Positions 44,347-54,443 of a stretch of 64,000 nt of DNA are shown piece by piece (the stretch's first letter is position 1; each line of letters begins with the position of its first letter). The notes below the pieces were generated by a model, which was given only the letters and a program-made list of their open reading frames with translations, was not told the DNA's origin and made no database searches. The translations under genes and the position numbers were made by a program. Source of the DNA: Pseudomonas sp. KBW05 (lineage in GTDB: Bacteria > Pseudomonadota > Gammaproteobacteria > Pseudomonadales > Pseudomonadaceae); assembly GCF_003852405.1 (NCBI RefSeq), contig NZ_QAJM01000018.1, positions 186,001-250,000 of the forward strand. The letters are read 5' to 3'.

Positions 44347-44802
44347 TCAGGCCAGGCCGGACTCCACCAACAGCGCTTCCAACCCCAACAAATCCGGCAC
44401 CTTCGCCACATGCTCCCCCACCTGCACCGCCGCCAGTTCCAGCGCGCACAACGGCACATCCACATAACTCAACTGGCTATCGAGCTTGTACGAGCGCGGA
44501 ATGCCCTGGATCACCAGCGCAATAAACTTCAACGTCGGCCGCCCACCCAAGGTGTTCAACACCACGATCCGCGAACGCTCCCCCGTCATCACCGCCTCAC
44601 CGCACACCGCTTCAAAGCTTATCAACGGCAATTGCTGGTCGCGCCAGGTCACTTGGCGCAGGTACCACGGTGGCGCATCGCTGGCCGGTTCGCCGCGCTG
44701 GTAGTCGATCAACTCGGCGATGGCGACGTTGGGCAGCACCAAATGACGGTCGGCCAATGGCAGCAGCAGGCCGGTGAGTTGGCTGGTGCGGTGGTCAAGC
44801 AT
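44347..44802 (-). CDS. chpC: CheW-domain protein ChpC
   Basis: 151 aa, essentially a single CheW domain (HLVLPNVAIAELIDY near the start; ISFEAVCG, and the C-terminal half resembling the CheW barrel). It overlaps the chpA stop by 8 bases. CheW-like proteins link chemoreceptors to the histidine kinase. In P. aeruginosa chpB, a methylesterase gene, lies between chpA and chpC; it is absent here. Confidence 0.88.
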   Translation of the reverse strand: MLDHRTSQLTGLLLPLADRHLVLPNVAIAELIDYQRGEPASDAPPWYLRQVTWRDQQLPLISFEAVCGEAVMTGERSRIVVLNTLGGRPTLKFIALVIQGIPRSYKLDSQLSYVDVPLCALELAAVQVGEHVAKVPDLLGLEALLVESGLA

Positions 44803-47800
44803 GGGACTTGCTCCAGTAGGCGATGCTTTCCAGCAGCACCGACTCTTGGTACGGCTTGCCGAGGTAGTCGTTGACGCCGATGGCCATGGCGCGGTCGCGG
44901 TGTTTCTGGCCGGTGCGCGAGGTGATCATGATGATCGGCAGGCGCATCAGGCGCGGGTCGTTGCGCACCTGGATGGCCACTTCGAAGCCGTCCATGCGCG
45001 GCATTTCAATGTCGAGCAGCATCAGGTCCGGGGTGTGTTCTTCGAGCACGGCGATGGCGTCGATGCCGTCTTTGGCGGTGAGCACGTTCATGCCATTGCG
45101 TTCCAGCAGGCGGCTGGTGACTTTGCGCACCGTCACCGAGTCGTCCACCACCAGCACCAGCAGCGGGCGCTTTTTCAGCGGGTCGTTGAGCACCAGCGGC
45201 GCATCCACCGCCTGCGCCGGCAAGGCCGGTTGGCGGGCGCGGATGTGCGCGAGCAAGTCGATGATCAGCACCACGCGGCCATCGCCGAGGATGGTCGCGC
45301 CGGACAAGCCCTGCACCGCGGCAAACTGCGGGCCCAGGCCCTTGACCACGATCTCCCGCGTGCCCGCCATGGCATCCACATGCACCGCCACCCGCCGCTC
45401 GTTGCACTGCACCAACAGCACCGGCACCGGCTGGTACTGGCCGAGCAGTTTCGGGCGGCCGACGGTGTGCAGCAGGTCGCCCAGGTAAAACAGTTCGTAG
45501 CGCTGGCCGGCGTATTCATAACGCGGCGGATCTTGCTGATAGTGCCCAGCCAGCTCATGGGGCATGACCCGCACCAGGCCTTCAATGGTGTTGAGCGGGA
45601 TCGCGTATTGATCGTCCGCGCACTGCACCATCAACGCGCGATTGACCGACACGGTAAACGGCAAGCGAATGCGAAAGTGCACGCCCACGCCCGGCGTCGA
45701 CTCGATAAACATCGAGCCACCGAGTTGGCGCACCTCTTCATGCACCACGTCCATACCCACGCCGCGCCCGGAAATCTGCGTGATCTTTTCCGCCGTGGAA
45801 AACCCCGGTTGCAGGATGAACTGCAACACATCGCGGTCGCTGATCTCCTGGTCCGGCGCAAGCAAACCGCGCTTGATCGCCTTGCGCCGTACCGCTTCCA
45901 GCGGCACACCGGCGCCGTCGTCGCGCATGTCGAAAACGATGTCGCCGCCTTCGTGGGTCAGGTCCAGGGTGATGCGGCCCTTCTCCGGTTTACCCGCCAG
46001 CAGGCGCGCATCGCGGGATTCCAGGCCGTGGTCAACCGCATTGCGCAGCATGTGCTCCAACGGCGCCGCCATGCGCTCCAGCACGTTGCGGTCCATCTCG
46101 CCTTCGGCGTTGCCGACGATGAATTCCACGTCTTTGCCCAACTCACCCGCCACTTGGCGCACGATGCGCTTGAGGCGCGGCAACATGCGTTCGAACGGCA
46201 CCATGCGCGTGCGCATCAGACCTTCTTGCAACTCGGTGTTGATGCGCGCCTGTTGCTGCAACAGGTCGTGGGCATCGCTGTTGCGCCGGTCGAGGGTGTC
46301 CTTGAGGTCGAGCAAGTCGGAAGCGGATTCGGACAACGCCCGGGACAGCTGCTGCAACTGTGAATGGCGGTCCATTTCCAGCGGGTCGAATTCTTCATAA
46401 CCCAGGCGCTCGGCCTCGGCCTGCTGGCGGCTGAGGATGCGACCCTGGGTTTCCGTATCAAGGCGGCGCAGTTGGTCGCGCATGCGCTCGATGGTGGTTT
46501 CCACCTCGCTCAGCGCAATGCGCGCATCGTTGACCTGCTGCTCGATGCGGCCACGGAAGATTGAGGTTTCGCCTGCCAGGTTGACCAGGTCATCCAGCAG
46601 CTCGGCGGAGATCTTCACCATGTCGGCCGCAGGATCCACCACCGCCTCCGCCTTGTTCGCCGCCAACGCCACCGGCACCACCGGCTCGGTGCTCGGGTGC
46701 ACCAGGCTTTTGATGCGTTCGATGAGTTTGTCCACCGAGCCCACCGGCAAGCCATCCGCCACCGCGTCGATCATCTGCGCCAAACGGTCGTGGCAGCCTT
46801 GCAGCAGGGCGAACAATTCCGCCGACGGTGCCAGCAAGCCCGCCGACAAGCCTTCGTAGAGAAATTCCAGCTCGTGGGCCAGATCGCCAATCGGCCCGAT
46901 CTCGACCATGCGCGCGCCACCCTTGAGGGTGTGCAGGTCACGCAGCAGGGTTTCGACTTCCTGGCGGTTGCCCGGTTCGGCCTGCCAGCGCAGCAAGGCG
47001 CTGCCGGAGCTGTCGAGGATATCGGCGGCTTCTTCGAGGAAAATATCCAGCAGTTCAGGGTCGGCGCCGGGGCTTTCCACTGCCTGGGCCGCAGCGGCCG
47101 GCGGCGTGCTCTGGCGCAACGCCCTCACCTTGGCCACCAGCTCCGCGCTGTCGCTCAGGGGCTGCTGCTGTTGCAGTTCGTCCAGTTGCAAGGCCAGGCG
47201 TTCATGGCAAGCCATCAGCACCTGGGACAGCTCGGCGGAGTAACTGTAGCGGCGGTCCACCAAGCCTTCGTAAAGCCCTTCCAGCTCATGGGCCAGCTCG
47301 GCCACCGGGGTAATTTCGGCCATGCGTGCGCCGCCCTTGAGGGTGTGCATGTCCCGTTGCAGCGACGACAGCGGCGCGACGCCGTCGGGCTCCAGCAGCC
47401 AGCGCTTGAGGGACTGCCCGGCGCTGTCGAGGATGTCCACGGCTTCTTCGAGGAAGATCTCGACGATCTCATCGTCCACCGCCGTGTCCTGGTCCAGCTG
47501 CGCCGTGGCGGCGCCCAGTTCGGCGATGCTCAGCGCGCGGCTGCCGTCGCTTTTGACCAGGCCGGTGGCGGACGGGTCGAGGGCTTCGTCCAGTAGCTCG
47601 CGCAGGGCTTGCAGGCGTGCCGGCACCGGGCTGATTTCCTGGCCGGCGGCGAGTTGGTCGAGCATGTTGATCAGCGCTTCATGGGCCAGTTCGGCCTCCT
47701 GGAAGAAGCGCTCGCTGACCGCCAGGCTGCTCTCTTCCACGGCGCCATACAGGTCGAGCAAGGCTTCGCACAGTTCGTCGATGGCGTGCAGGTCGGCGAT

Positions 47801-50614
47801 GTGCGCGCCCTCCCCCAGCGTGGTCAGCTCATCCAGCAGCGCGGTGAGTTCCTGACGCTCGCCAGGGTGCTGTTGCCAGCGGCGCAACAGGGTTTCGGCG
47901 TCGAGCAGGATGTCCATGCCCTGGGCCAGGAAGTTGGCGATCAGTTGCGGGTCGCGCTTGATGCGCAGGCCGGTGTTGGGCGCGTCGAGCAAGGCGGCCA
48001 GTTGCTGATCGAGCAGGGCCTGGATGCGCGTGATCAGGTCCGGCGCGCCTTTGATCGGCGCCAGCGGGTCGCGGTCCAAGTGGCGCAAGCCGCGCTGGAA
48101 GAGGCCTTCGGCTTCCAGCAGCAACTCCACTTCATCCAGGTCCAGCGGCAGGCGGTGCGCCTTGTATTCGCGGGTCAGGTGATCCAGCGGCCGCGCCAGT
48201 TCGGCGATGGGCAACACGCCGGCCATGTACGCACTGCCCTTGAGGGTGTGCAGGGCGCGTTGCAGTTCATCGCTGACTTGCAGCGGCATATGTTCGGCGG
48301 CTTGTTGCAGGAAGTGGTTGAGGCTGTCCAGGTGGCTCTGGGCTTCGTTACGGAAGATCTCCAGCAGCATCGGGTCATGGGGTTCGGCGGCCGGCACGGC
48401 GGTGCCACTGGCCAGCGCGTGGGCGCGGGCGGCCAGGGCGTCGACTTCGTCGCGCTGGTGTTGGTCGTCGGTGGCAAAGTCGGCGATCAATTCCGGCAGC
48501 AGGGCCACCGCCTCATCCAGTACCTGTTGCACCTCTGGGCCAAGGTTCACGCTGCGCTCCAGCACGCGGTTGAGCAGGTTTTCCACGGCCCAGGCCAGCT
48601 CCGCCAAGACCAGGGCGCGGACCATGCGGCCGCTGCCTTTCAAGGTGTGGAAGGCTCGGCGCATCTCGCCCAGGGCGGTTTTATCGGCCGCGCTCGCCAG
48701 GTGGCGGTGCAGCACGTCAAGGACTTCATCGGTCTCTTCGAGGAACACTTCGCGCAGTTCATCGTCGATGGGTTCTTCGTCGGCCGGTGGCGGCAACAGG
48801 CTGCCCGGGCGTTGCAGCGCGGGGGGGTTGAGGCGCGACGTCGGGTTGGCCAGCGCGTCGAACTGCGACTGGCTCGGTGCAGCCTCGGTGGACAACACAC
48901 CGTCCGGCGCCACCAGCGCTTGGCGCCAGGGTTTTTCCGCCGGCAGGTAACCCAGCGCCGCCAAGGCCTGGGTGGCGGTTTCCAGGACCCGTTCGCCGTC
49001 GGCGTCGGGGTCCTGGAGCATGCGTTCGAGGTAGTACTCCAGGCTGCTGATCACGTCGGCGAAATACGCCAGGTCGTCGGCGGACGGCGCCGTGTCATTG
49101 AGCATCAGTTCTTCATCGACGTAGTCGGTGCAACCGCGCATCAGGCTCGCCGCCCGTGGCAGCGGGATCATCGCCAACGCGCCGCGCACCTGGCTAAGCA
49201 GTTCCGGCAGGGATTCCAGGCGCTGCCTGTCCCAATCGGCTTCCAGGCAGTCGATCACCAGTTCTTTGGCCTGGCGCAGGCATTGGCAGGATTCGCGGAT
49301 CACCAACTGGTGGATCTGCGTCAGGTCGGTGGTGGGCAAGCGGCTTTCTTCACGGCTTTCCGGCTCGACGGTGCCGACCATCCCCGCCAGCGTCGCTTCG
49401 ACGTAAAGCAACGCGCCCGCAACGTCCATCAACACGGCGTCGTTGGGTTCGCGTTGGCCCTGGGCCAGGCTCAGCACCACAGCGAGCTGGTCGATGATGA
49501 CTTTGCGCGGCTGGCCGAAACCCAGCACCGCCAGGGTGTCGGCAATCTGCCGCAACGGCGCGAGCAACGCATCGAGGTCGCTGGTGTGCTGGCGGTCACT
49601 GCGCACGAACAGGTCGAGGCGTTCCTTGACCCGCACCAGTTCTTCGCACAAGGCGCCGAGCACCGAGCCCATGGCATTGCGATCCGGCCCGGCCAGCCGC
49701 GCGCGCTCGGCGTCCACCACCGCGCTGTCGGGCAAGGCTTCATCCAGGCCGTAGCGTTCCTTGAGGCTTTGCATGCGCGGCGTCGGCCGGGTGACTTTGG
49801 CCACGTAGAACAACAGGCTCTTGAGCAACTCATCCGGCGCCGGCTGGTTGATCCCGCCAATGCCCTGGGCCAGCAAACGCTTGAGTTGTTTGTCGCTGGC
49901 CTTGAGCAGGCTGCGCAGCGCCGGGCTGTTGGCGATCACGCCGGTGAGCATGCCTTCGACCAGCGCCGAGGTGACTTGCCACAGCGGCAACAACGGCGCG
50001 CCCTGGCACAGCGCTTCAAGGCGCGCGAACACCCGCGCCATGTCTTCCAGGTTGCTCGGGCCATGGTCTTCGCGCAGCAACCCGGCGAGGGCTTGTTGCA
50101 GCAGTTGGTGCCACTGGCGCAGTTGCGCTTGCAGGTCGGGCGTCGCGCGTTGGGCCAGGGCTTCGTCGGGTAACGGCGCAATCGACAGCAGTTGCGGGCT
50201 GAACAGGCTGGTTTCCGACAACAGGCTTTCGCCGCGCGCACTGCGCAGGTCGTTGAGCAGCGGCAGCACCACCAGCGGCAAGTCGCGGCGGGCACTGTGT
50301 ACGCGGTCAAGGTACAGCGGCAGTTGGCTGAGGGCCTGTTGCAGGAGGCGGATGCTTTCATCGCGCTGGCTGACCTGCCCGGCCTGGAACGCCAGGGCCA
50401 GGTGCTCGATCTCTTCGGCCAGCAACGCCGCGCCGTAGAACTCGACCATTTGCAGCGCACCATGCACCTGGTGGATGCCGGCCAGGCACTGGGCGATGAC
50501 GGCGCTGTCGCCGGTTTCGACAAACGCGTCCAGCGCCGAACGGGCCTGTTTCAGGGTTTCGGCAATGTCGCCCTTGACCCATTCGAGGGCCACGTAGTCG
50601 TGCCGATCAACCAT
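44795..50614 (-). CDS. chpA: Hybrid histidine kinase/response regulator ChpA
   Basis: 1939 aa from ATG 50614 (GGAG five bases upstream). Four HTLKG phosphotransfer sites are visible, with the His near residues 654, 788, 1088 and 1227. Then come a CheA-like dimerisation part, an ATPase domain (LEHMLRNAVDHGLES, about 1525), a CheW domain (about 1670-1790), and a receiver domain at the end (about 1810-1938; VLVVDDSVTVRKV, MLLDIEMPRMDG). P. aeruginosa ChpA is 2472 aa with more phosphotransfer domains, so this one is shorter. It controls type IV pilus activity and cAMP through PilG and PilH. Long plus-strand frames opposite are shadows. Confidence 0.95.
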   Translation of the reverse strand: MVDRHDYVALEWVKGDIAETLKQARSALDAFVETGDSAVIAQCLAGIHQVHGALQMVEFYGAALLAEEIEHLALAFQAGQVSQRDESIRLLQQALSQLPLYLDRVHSARRDLPLVVLPLLNDLRSARGESLLSETSLFSPQLLSIAPLPDEALAQRATPDLQAQLRQWHQLLQQALAGLLREDHGPSNLEDMARVFARLEALCQGAPLLPLWQVTSALVEGMLTGVIANSPALRSLLKASDKQLKRLLAQGIGGINQPAPDELLKSLLFYVAKVTRPTPRMQSLKERYGLDEALPDSAVVDAERARLAGPDRNAMGSVLGALCEELVRVKERLDLFVRSDRQHTSDLDALLAPLRQIADTLAVLGFGQPRKVIIDQLAVVLSLAQGQREPNDAVLMDVAGALLYVEATLAGMVGTVEPESREESRLPTTDLTQIHQLVIRESCQCLRQAKELVIDCLEADWDRQRLESLPELLSQVRGALAMIPLPRAASLMRGCTDYVDEELMLNDTAPSADDLAYFADVISSLEYYLERMLQDPDADGERVLETATQALAALGYLPAEKPWRQALVAPDGVLSTEAAPSQSQFDALANPTSRLNPPALQRPGSLLPPPADEEPIDDELREVFLEETDEVLDVLHRHLASAADKTALGEMRRAFHTLKGSGRMVRALVLAELAWAVENLLNRVLERSVNLGPEVQQVLDEAVALLPELIADFATDDQHQRDEVDALAARAHALASGTAVPAAEPHDPMLLEIFRNEAQSHLDSLNHFLQQAAEHMPLQVSDELQRALHTLKGSAYMAGVLPIAELARPLDHLTREYKAHRLPLDLDEVELLLEAEGLFQRGLRHLDRDPLAPIKGAPDLITRIQALLDQQLAALLDAPNTGLRIKRDPQLIANFLAQGMDILLDAETLLRRWQQHPGERQELTALLDELTTLGEGAHIADLHAIDELCEALLDLYGAVEESSLAVSERFFQEAELAHEALINMLDQLAAGQEISPVPARLQALRELLDEALDPSATGLVKSDGSRALSIAELGAATAQLDQDTAVDDEIVEIFLEEAVDILDSAGQSLKRWLLEPDGVAPLSSLQRDMHTLKGGARMAEITPVAELAHELEGLYEGLVDRRYSYSAELSQVLMACHERLALQLDELQQQQPLSDSAELVAKVRALRQSTPPAAAAQAVESPGADPELLDIFLEEAADILDSSGSALLRWQAEPGNRQEVETLLRDLHTLKGGARMVEIGPIGDLAHELEFLYEGLSAGLLAPSAELFALLQGCHDRLAQMIDAVADGLPVGSVDKLIERIKSLVHPSTEPVVPVALAANKAEAVVDPAADMVKISAELLDDLVNLAGETSIFRGRIEQQVNDARIALSEVETTIERMRDQLRRLDTETQGRILSRQQAEAERLGYEEFDPLEMDRHSQLQQLSRALSESASDLLDLKDTLDRRNSDAHDLLQQQARINTELQEGLMRTRMVPFERMLPRLKRIVRQVAGELGKDVEFIVGNAEGEMDRNVLERMAAPLEHMLRNAVDHGLESRDARLLAGKPEKGRITLDLTHEGGDIVFDMRDDGAGVPLEAVRRKAIKRGLLAPDQEISDRDVLQFILQPGFSTAEKITQISGRGVGMDVVHEEVRQLGGSMFIESTPGVGVHFRIRLPFTVSVNRALMVQCADDQYAIPLNTIEGLVRVMPHELAGHYQQDPPRYEYAGQRYELFYLGDLLHTVGRPKLLGQYQPVPVLLVQCNERRVAVHVDAMAGTREIVVKGLGPQFAAVQGLSGATILGDGRVVLIIDLLAHIRARQPALPAQAVDAPLVLNDPLKKRPLLVLVVDDSVTVRKVTSRLLERNGMNVLTAKDGIDAIAVLEEHTPDLMLLDIEMPRMDGFEVAIQVRNDPRLMRLPIIMITSRTGQKHRDRAMAIGVNDYLGKPYQESVLLESIAYWSKSHA

Positions 50615-50680
50615 AACTGCTCCGCTTAGAATTCGTGGGTTGCTGGTGTGGCCAAGATCTCCAGACAAATGGAGATCAAA

Positions 50681-50770
50681 TGTGGGAGCGGGCTTGCTCG
50701 CGAATGCAATCTGTCAGTTGATGTATCCGGCGACTGATACACCGCATTCGCGAGCAAGCCCGCTCCCACA
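50681..50770. repeat. Dispersed inverted repeat, family GAGCGGGCTTGCTCGCGAA (copy 3)
   Basis: TGTGGGAGCGGGCTTGCTCG and its inverse, in the pilJ-chpA interval where P. aeruginosa has pilK. Confidence 0.9.
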
Positions 50771-50799
50771 TAAGTCCGCGTCCACAGTGGGATCGCATT

Positions 50800-52851
50800 T
50801 CAATGGTCGGCCTGCTTGGCCGGCGGCAAGGTGAACCCCGACACCGACCTGCGCAACTGGCTGGCCATTTTCGCCAGGTTGCCGATGCTCTCGGCAGTGG
50901 CCGTCGAGCCCGACGACGTCTGGCTGGTGATCTGCTGGATCACGTTCATGGTCAGGGAAATCTGCCCCGCCGACGAGGTCTGTTGCTGCGCCGCATTGGA
51001 GATGCTCTGGATCAGCGCCGCCAGGGTTTTCGACACGCCTTCGATCTCTTCCAGGGCCACGCCGGCGTCTTGCGCCAGCCGTGCGCCGCGCACCACTTCG
51101 GTGGTGGTCTGTTCCATGGAGATGACCGCTTCGTTGGTGTCGGCCTGGATCGCCCGCACCAGGGTTTCGATCTGCCGCGTCGCGGCCGATGAGCGTTCGG
51201 CCAGGCGCTGCACTTCATCGGCAACCACGGCAAAACCGCGCCCGGCATCCCCGGCCATGCTGGCCTGGATTGCGGCGTTAAGGGCAAGGATGTTGGTCTG
51301 GTCGGCGATGTCGTCGATCAGGCTGACGATGTCGCCGATCTCCTGGGACGACTCGCCCAGGCGCTTGATGCGCTTGGCGGTGTCCTGGATCTGCTCGCGA
51401 ATGTTGTCCATGCCGTGGATGGTGTTGTGCACCACCTCGTTGCCCTTGTTGGCGATCTCCACCGAACGCTCCGCCACCGCCGAGGACTCTGCGGCGTTGG
51501 CCGAAACCTGGTCGATGGACTGGGCCATCTGGTTGATCGCCGTAGACGCTTCGGCAATCTGCTGGGCCTGATGCTCCGAGGCCTGGGCCAGGTGCATGGC
51601 GGTGGCCTGGGTGTCCTGCACCGCGCCAGCGACCTGGCCAGCGGTGAGGTTGATGGTGGCGACCAGGTCGCGCAGTTGGTCCACGGAATAGTTGATCGAA
51701 TCGGCGATGGTGCCGGTGAAGTCTTCGGTCACCGAGGCGGTCACGGTGAGGTCGCCGTCGGCGAGATCTTCGATTTCATCCAGCAGGCGCATGATCGCGT
51801 TCTGGTTGCGCTCGTTCTTCTCGGCGGTTTCGTGCAACTGACGGTTGGTTTCACGCACCATCACCAGGCCGATCAGGATGATCGAGGCCAGCGCCAGCAA
51901 ACCCAGGACGTAGCCGCCGATGGTGTCGAAGGTGCGCCCGCTGGCGAGGTTTTCAAAGCCGGTGGCCAGGTGCGAGGCTTCATCGAGCAGGGTTTGCGAG
52001 AGGTTGAAGATATTGCTCGCCGAGGCGCGCACCTGGAACAGTTGCGGCGAGGTTTCGAGGATTTCATCCACGGAGCCGGAGACAAACTCGAACAGCTCCG
52101 AGATCTCTGCCAGCCGCGCGCGGGCGTCGCGGTCTTCGACCTGGGTGATGCGCAGCCCGGCGTTGCCCTGGAGCATGCCGTTGAGCACCTGGCCGAAGCG
52201 GTTGGCGTCGCGGCCAAAGGCGTCGGCGGCCTGCACGGCGGTTTCGTCGCCGGCCAGCACGGTGTTGACCGCGCCGAGGATGCGCTCGGCCAGCAACGAT
52301 TGGCGCTGGGCCAACGCCACCTGGCTGGCCGGGGCACCGCGTTGCAAGAGGATATCGACGACCTTTTCCGACTCCATCTGCAATTGCGGCACGGTTTCGG
52401 CGAGGGTCGCGGCCACTTGGTGCAGGGACAGTACGGTCTGTTCGCTGGCAAGGATCGCGTCGGTGTTTTTCAGCAGCGCTTCCCAGTCGGTCTGCACCGC
52501 GCGCATCTCGGCGCGTACCGCACTGGGTGCGGCGGGCAGGCCGGTTTCCGGGTCGCCTTTTTTCAGGTAGCCCCAGCGCTGGGCGAAGTCGTTGCGCGCC
52601 TCGCCGAGCAGTTTGAACGCGGCCGCTTTACCGGCTGCGGCTTCGGTGGCGTTCTTGGCGATGCGTTGGGACAACACGCGCAATTCACCGGCGTGGCCGA
52701 TGTACTGCTTGTCGTAGGTGGACTGGGTGTTGAGGTAGGCGAAGTTGGCGAACAGCAGCATGATGAACACAATCAGCGCGATAAACAGCACGATGATCTG
52801 TGAACGGCTGCGCGAGCCGGCCTGGGGTTTGGGCGTGGTAGCGGTGGTCAT
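50800..52851 (-). CDS. pilJ: Methyl-accepting chemotaxis protein PilJ
   Basis: 683 aa from ATG 52851, almost exactly the P. aeruginosa length. One membrane segment at about 19-41, a periplasmic part with two PilJ-type sensor modules (about 45-320; the repeated [12 protein letters not shown]...LAERILGAV pattern), a second membrane segment near 330, HAMP, and the highly conserved signalling tip ([16 protein letters not shown]). It senses surface contact or pilin and signals to ChpA. It overlaps pilI by 4 bases (ATGA). Confidence 0.95.
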   Translation of the reverse strand: MTTATTPKPQAGSRSRSQIIVLFIALIVFIMLLFANFAYLNTQSTYDKQYIGHAGELRVLSQRIAKNATEAAAGKAAAFKLLGEARNDFAQRWGYLKKGDPETGLPAAPSAVRAEMRAVQTDWEALLKNTDAILASEQTVLSLHQVAATLAETVPQLQMESEKVVDILLQRGAPASQVALAQRQSLLAERILGAVNTVLAGDETAVQAADAFGRDANRFGQVLNGMLQGNAGLRITQVEDRDARARLAEISELFEFVSGSVDEILETSPQLFQVRASASNIFNLSQTLLDEASHLATGFENLASGRTFDTIGGYVLGLLALASIILIGLVMVRETNRQLHETAEKNERNQNAIMRLLDEIEDLADGDLTVTASVTEDFTGTIADSINYSVDQLRDLVATINLTAGQVAGAVQDTQATAMHLAQASEHQAQQIAEASTAINQMAQSIDQVSANAAESSAVAERSVEIANKGNEVVHNTIHGMDNIREQIQDTAKRIKRLGESSQEIGDIVSLIDDIADQTNILALNAAIQASMAGDAGRGFAVVADEVQRLAERSSAATRQIETLVRAIQADTNEAVISMEQTTTEVVRGARLAQDAGVALEEIEGVSKTLAALIQSISNAAQQQTSSAGQISLTMNVIQQITSQTSSGSTATAESIGNLAKMASQLRRSVSGFTLPPAKQADH

Positions 52852-53372
52852 GCGGCGACATCCATGAAGCCTGGGGCCTGGGCCAGAGCGAAGGGGCTGA
52901 AGACCTGCCACAGCTGGTCGCCGTCGAACTGGCCCTGGATAAACGGCGCGCCGGCGCTGGCGTTCGCCAACAGCGCGTCTTGTGCGAAATGCTGCATACC
53001 CACCACCTCGTCCACCAACAGCCCGACAAACAGGTCGTTGTATTCCACCACCAGCACACGCCGTTGCTTGCGTGCCTTGGACAGCGCCTGGCCGAGGAAC
53101 CCACCCAGGTCCATCACCGGCAACAAACGCCCACGCAGGTTAGCCACTCCCTTGACCCAGGCCTTGACCCCGGGCATTAAAGTGCAGCGCGGCTCATGCA
53201 GCACTTCGGCCACTTCGCCCATCGGCGCGACAAACCAATGCGCACCCACGCGAAACCCGATGCCGCTCCAACCCTGCTGGCGGGTTTCCTGGGACGGCAG
53301 GTCGGCGGCCAACAAGCGGCAGCGGCGGTCGATGTCCAGCAACAGCTCGAAGGCGGTTTGCGACTCGGTCAT
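52848..53372 (-). CDS. pilI: CheW-like protein PilI
   Basis: 174 aa. CheW domain with [22 protein letters not shown] and [20 protein letters not shown]. It couples PilJ to ChpA. Between pilH and pilJ, as in P. aeruginosa. Confidence 0.95.
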   Translation of the reverse strand: MTESQTAFELLLDIDRRCRLLAADLPSQETRQQGWSGIGFRVGAHWFVAPMGEVAEVLHEPRCTLMPGVKAWVKGVANLRGRLLPVMDLGGFLGQALSKARKQRRVLVVEYNDLFVGLLVDEVVGMQHFAQDALLANASAGAPFIQGQFDGDQLWQVFSPFALAQAPGFMDVAA

Positions 53373-53384
53373 GATCGCCTGCCG

Positions 53385-53750
53385 TCAGCCGGCCAGCACC
53401 GAGTTCAGGGTCTTGATCAGGGTCTCTTCTTCGACCGGCTTGGTCAGGTAGTCCCGCGCGCCCTGGCGGGTGCCCCAGACCTTGTCGGTTTCCTGGTCCT
53501 TGGTGGTGATGATGATCACCGGGATGTGGCTGGTTTCGGCATCCTTGGTCAACTGGCGTGTGGCCTGGAAGCCGTTCAGCCCTGGCATCACGATATCCAT
53601 CAACACCGCGTCGGGCTTCTGGTCACGGGCCAGGGCCACGCCATCGGCGCCGTTCTCGGCCTTGAGGACCTGGTGGCCATGCTTTTCCAGCATGCTGGTC
53701 AATTTGTACATTTCGGTCGGCGAATCGTCGACGATCAGAACACGTGCCAT
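53385..53750 (-). CDS. pilH: Response regulator PilH
   Basis: 121 aa, a single receiver domain: MARVLIVDDSPTEMYKL (acidic pair Asp8-Asp9), the phospho-acceptor Asp in AVLMDIVMPGLNG (about residue 52), and the conserved Lys near the end (LTKPVEEE). The start at 53750 is chosen because MARVLIVDD is the normal domain start. It acts as a phosphate sink or in pilus retraction control. Confidence 0.95.
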   Translation of the reverse strand: MARVLIVDDSPTEMYKLTSMLEKHGHQVLKAENGADGVALARDQKPDAVLMDIVMPGLNGFQATRQLTKDAETSHIPVIIITTKDQETDKVWGTRQGARDYLTKPVEEETLIKTLNSVLAG

Positions 53751-53796
53751 GGTTTTCCCCACTACATTGGTGGACGCCGGCCCTTGTGGGGCGGTG

Positions 53797-54204
53797 TCAG
53801 TGTGCTTGTTCTACTGCGGCGAAGGCAGGCACGTAGGCCTTGATCGCACCCAGCAGTTCTTCCTTGCTGAACGGCTTGGTCAAAAACTGATCGACACCGA
53901 CGATACGCCCCTTGGCCTTGTCGAACAGGCCGTCCTTGGAGGACAGCATGATCACCGGGATCGACTTGAACGCCGGGTTGTTCTTCACCAGGGCGCAGGT
54001 CTGATAGCCATCCAGGCGCGGCATCATGATGTCGACAAAGATAATGTGCGGGTGATGATCAACAATCCGCGCCAGGGCATCGAAACCGTCGATGGCCGTG
54101 ATGACCTCGCACCCTGCGTTCTTCAACAGGGTTTCGGCGGTGCGGCGGATCGTCTTTGAATCGTCGATCACCATCACTCTCAAGGCGTTGGAATGCTGTT
54201 CCAT
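53797..54204 (-). CDS. pilG: Response regulator PilG
   Basis: 135 aa, identical in length to P. aeruginosa PilG. Single receiver domain: VMVIDDSKTIRRTAE, phospho-Asp in IIFVDIMMPRLDG, and Lys in FLTKPFSKEEL. It promotes pilus extension and cAMP synthesis. First gene of the chemosensory operon, divergent from gshB. Confidence 0.95.
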   Translation of the reverse strand: MEQHSNALRVMVIDDSKTIRRTAETLLKNAGCEVITAIDGFDALARIVDHHPHIIFVDIMMPRLDGYQTCALVKNNPAFKSIPVIMLSSKDGLFDKAKGRIVGVDQFLTKPFSKEELLGAIKAYVPAFAAVEQAH

Positions 54205-54443
54205 ATCTGCTCTACCATCGCCACAGCGAATCGGTTTTCGGTGTGTACTGCCTGATGTTGCACAGGATGAGCGCCGCAAGCCTTGGAATTCAAGGGCTGC
54301 TGCGCCGTGGCAGTCTTTTTAGCACAGTCTCCGGGCGCAATCTATCGAGCAACCGGCCAGGTGGTTTTTCCTTGACCCACAACAGCCGCAGCGCCACTCT
54401 GACGCCACTTTTATGCGCCCTAATTTGCTAGAGGAAATCCCCC

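Noticed and set aside
47609-50173. 854-codon open frame opposite chpA, and similar long frames at 44,774-46,363 and 51,415-52,803
   Set aside because: All are antisense to chpA or pilJ with Gln/His/Arg-rich composition, as expected from the codon bias of the real genes.
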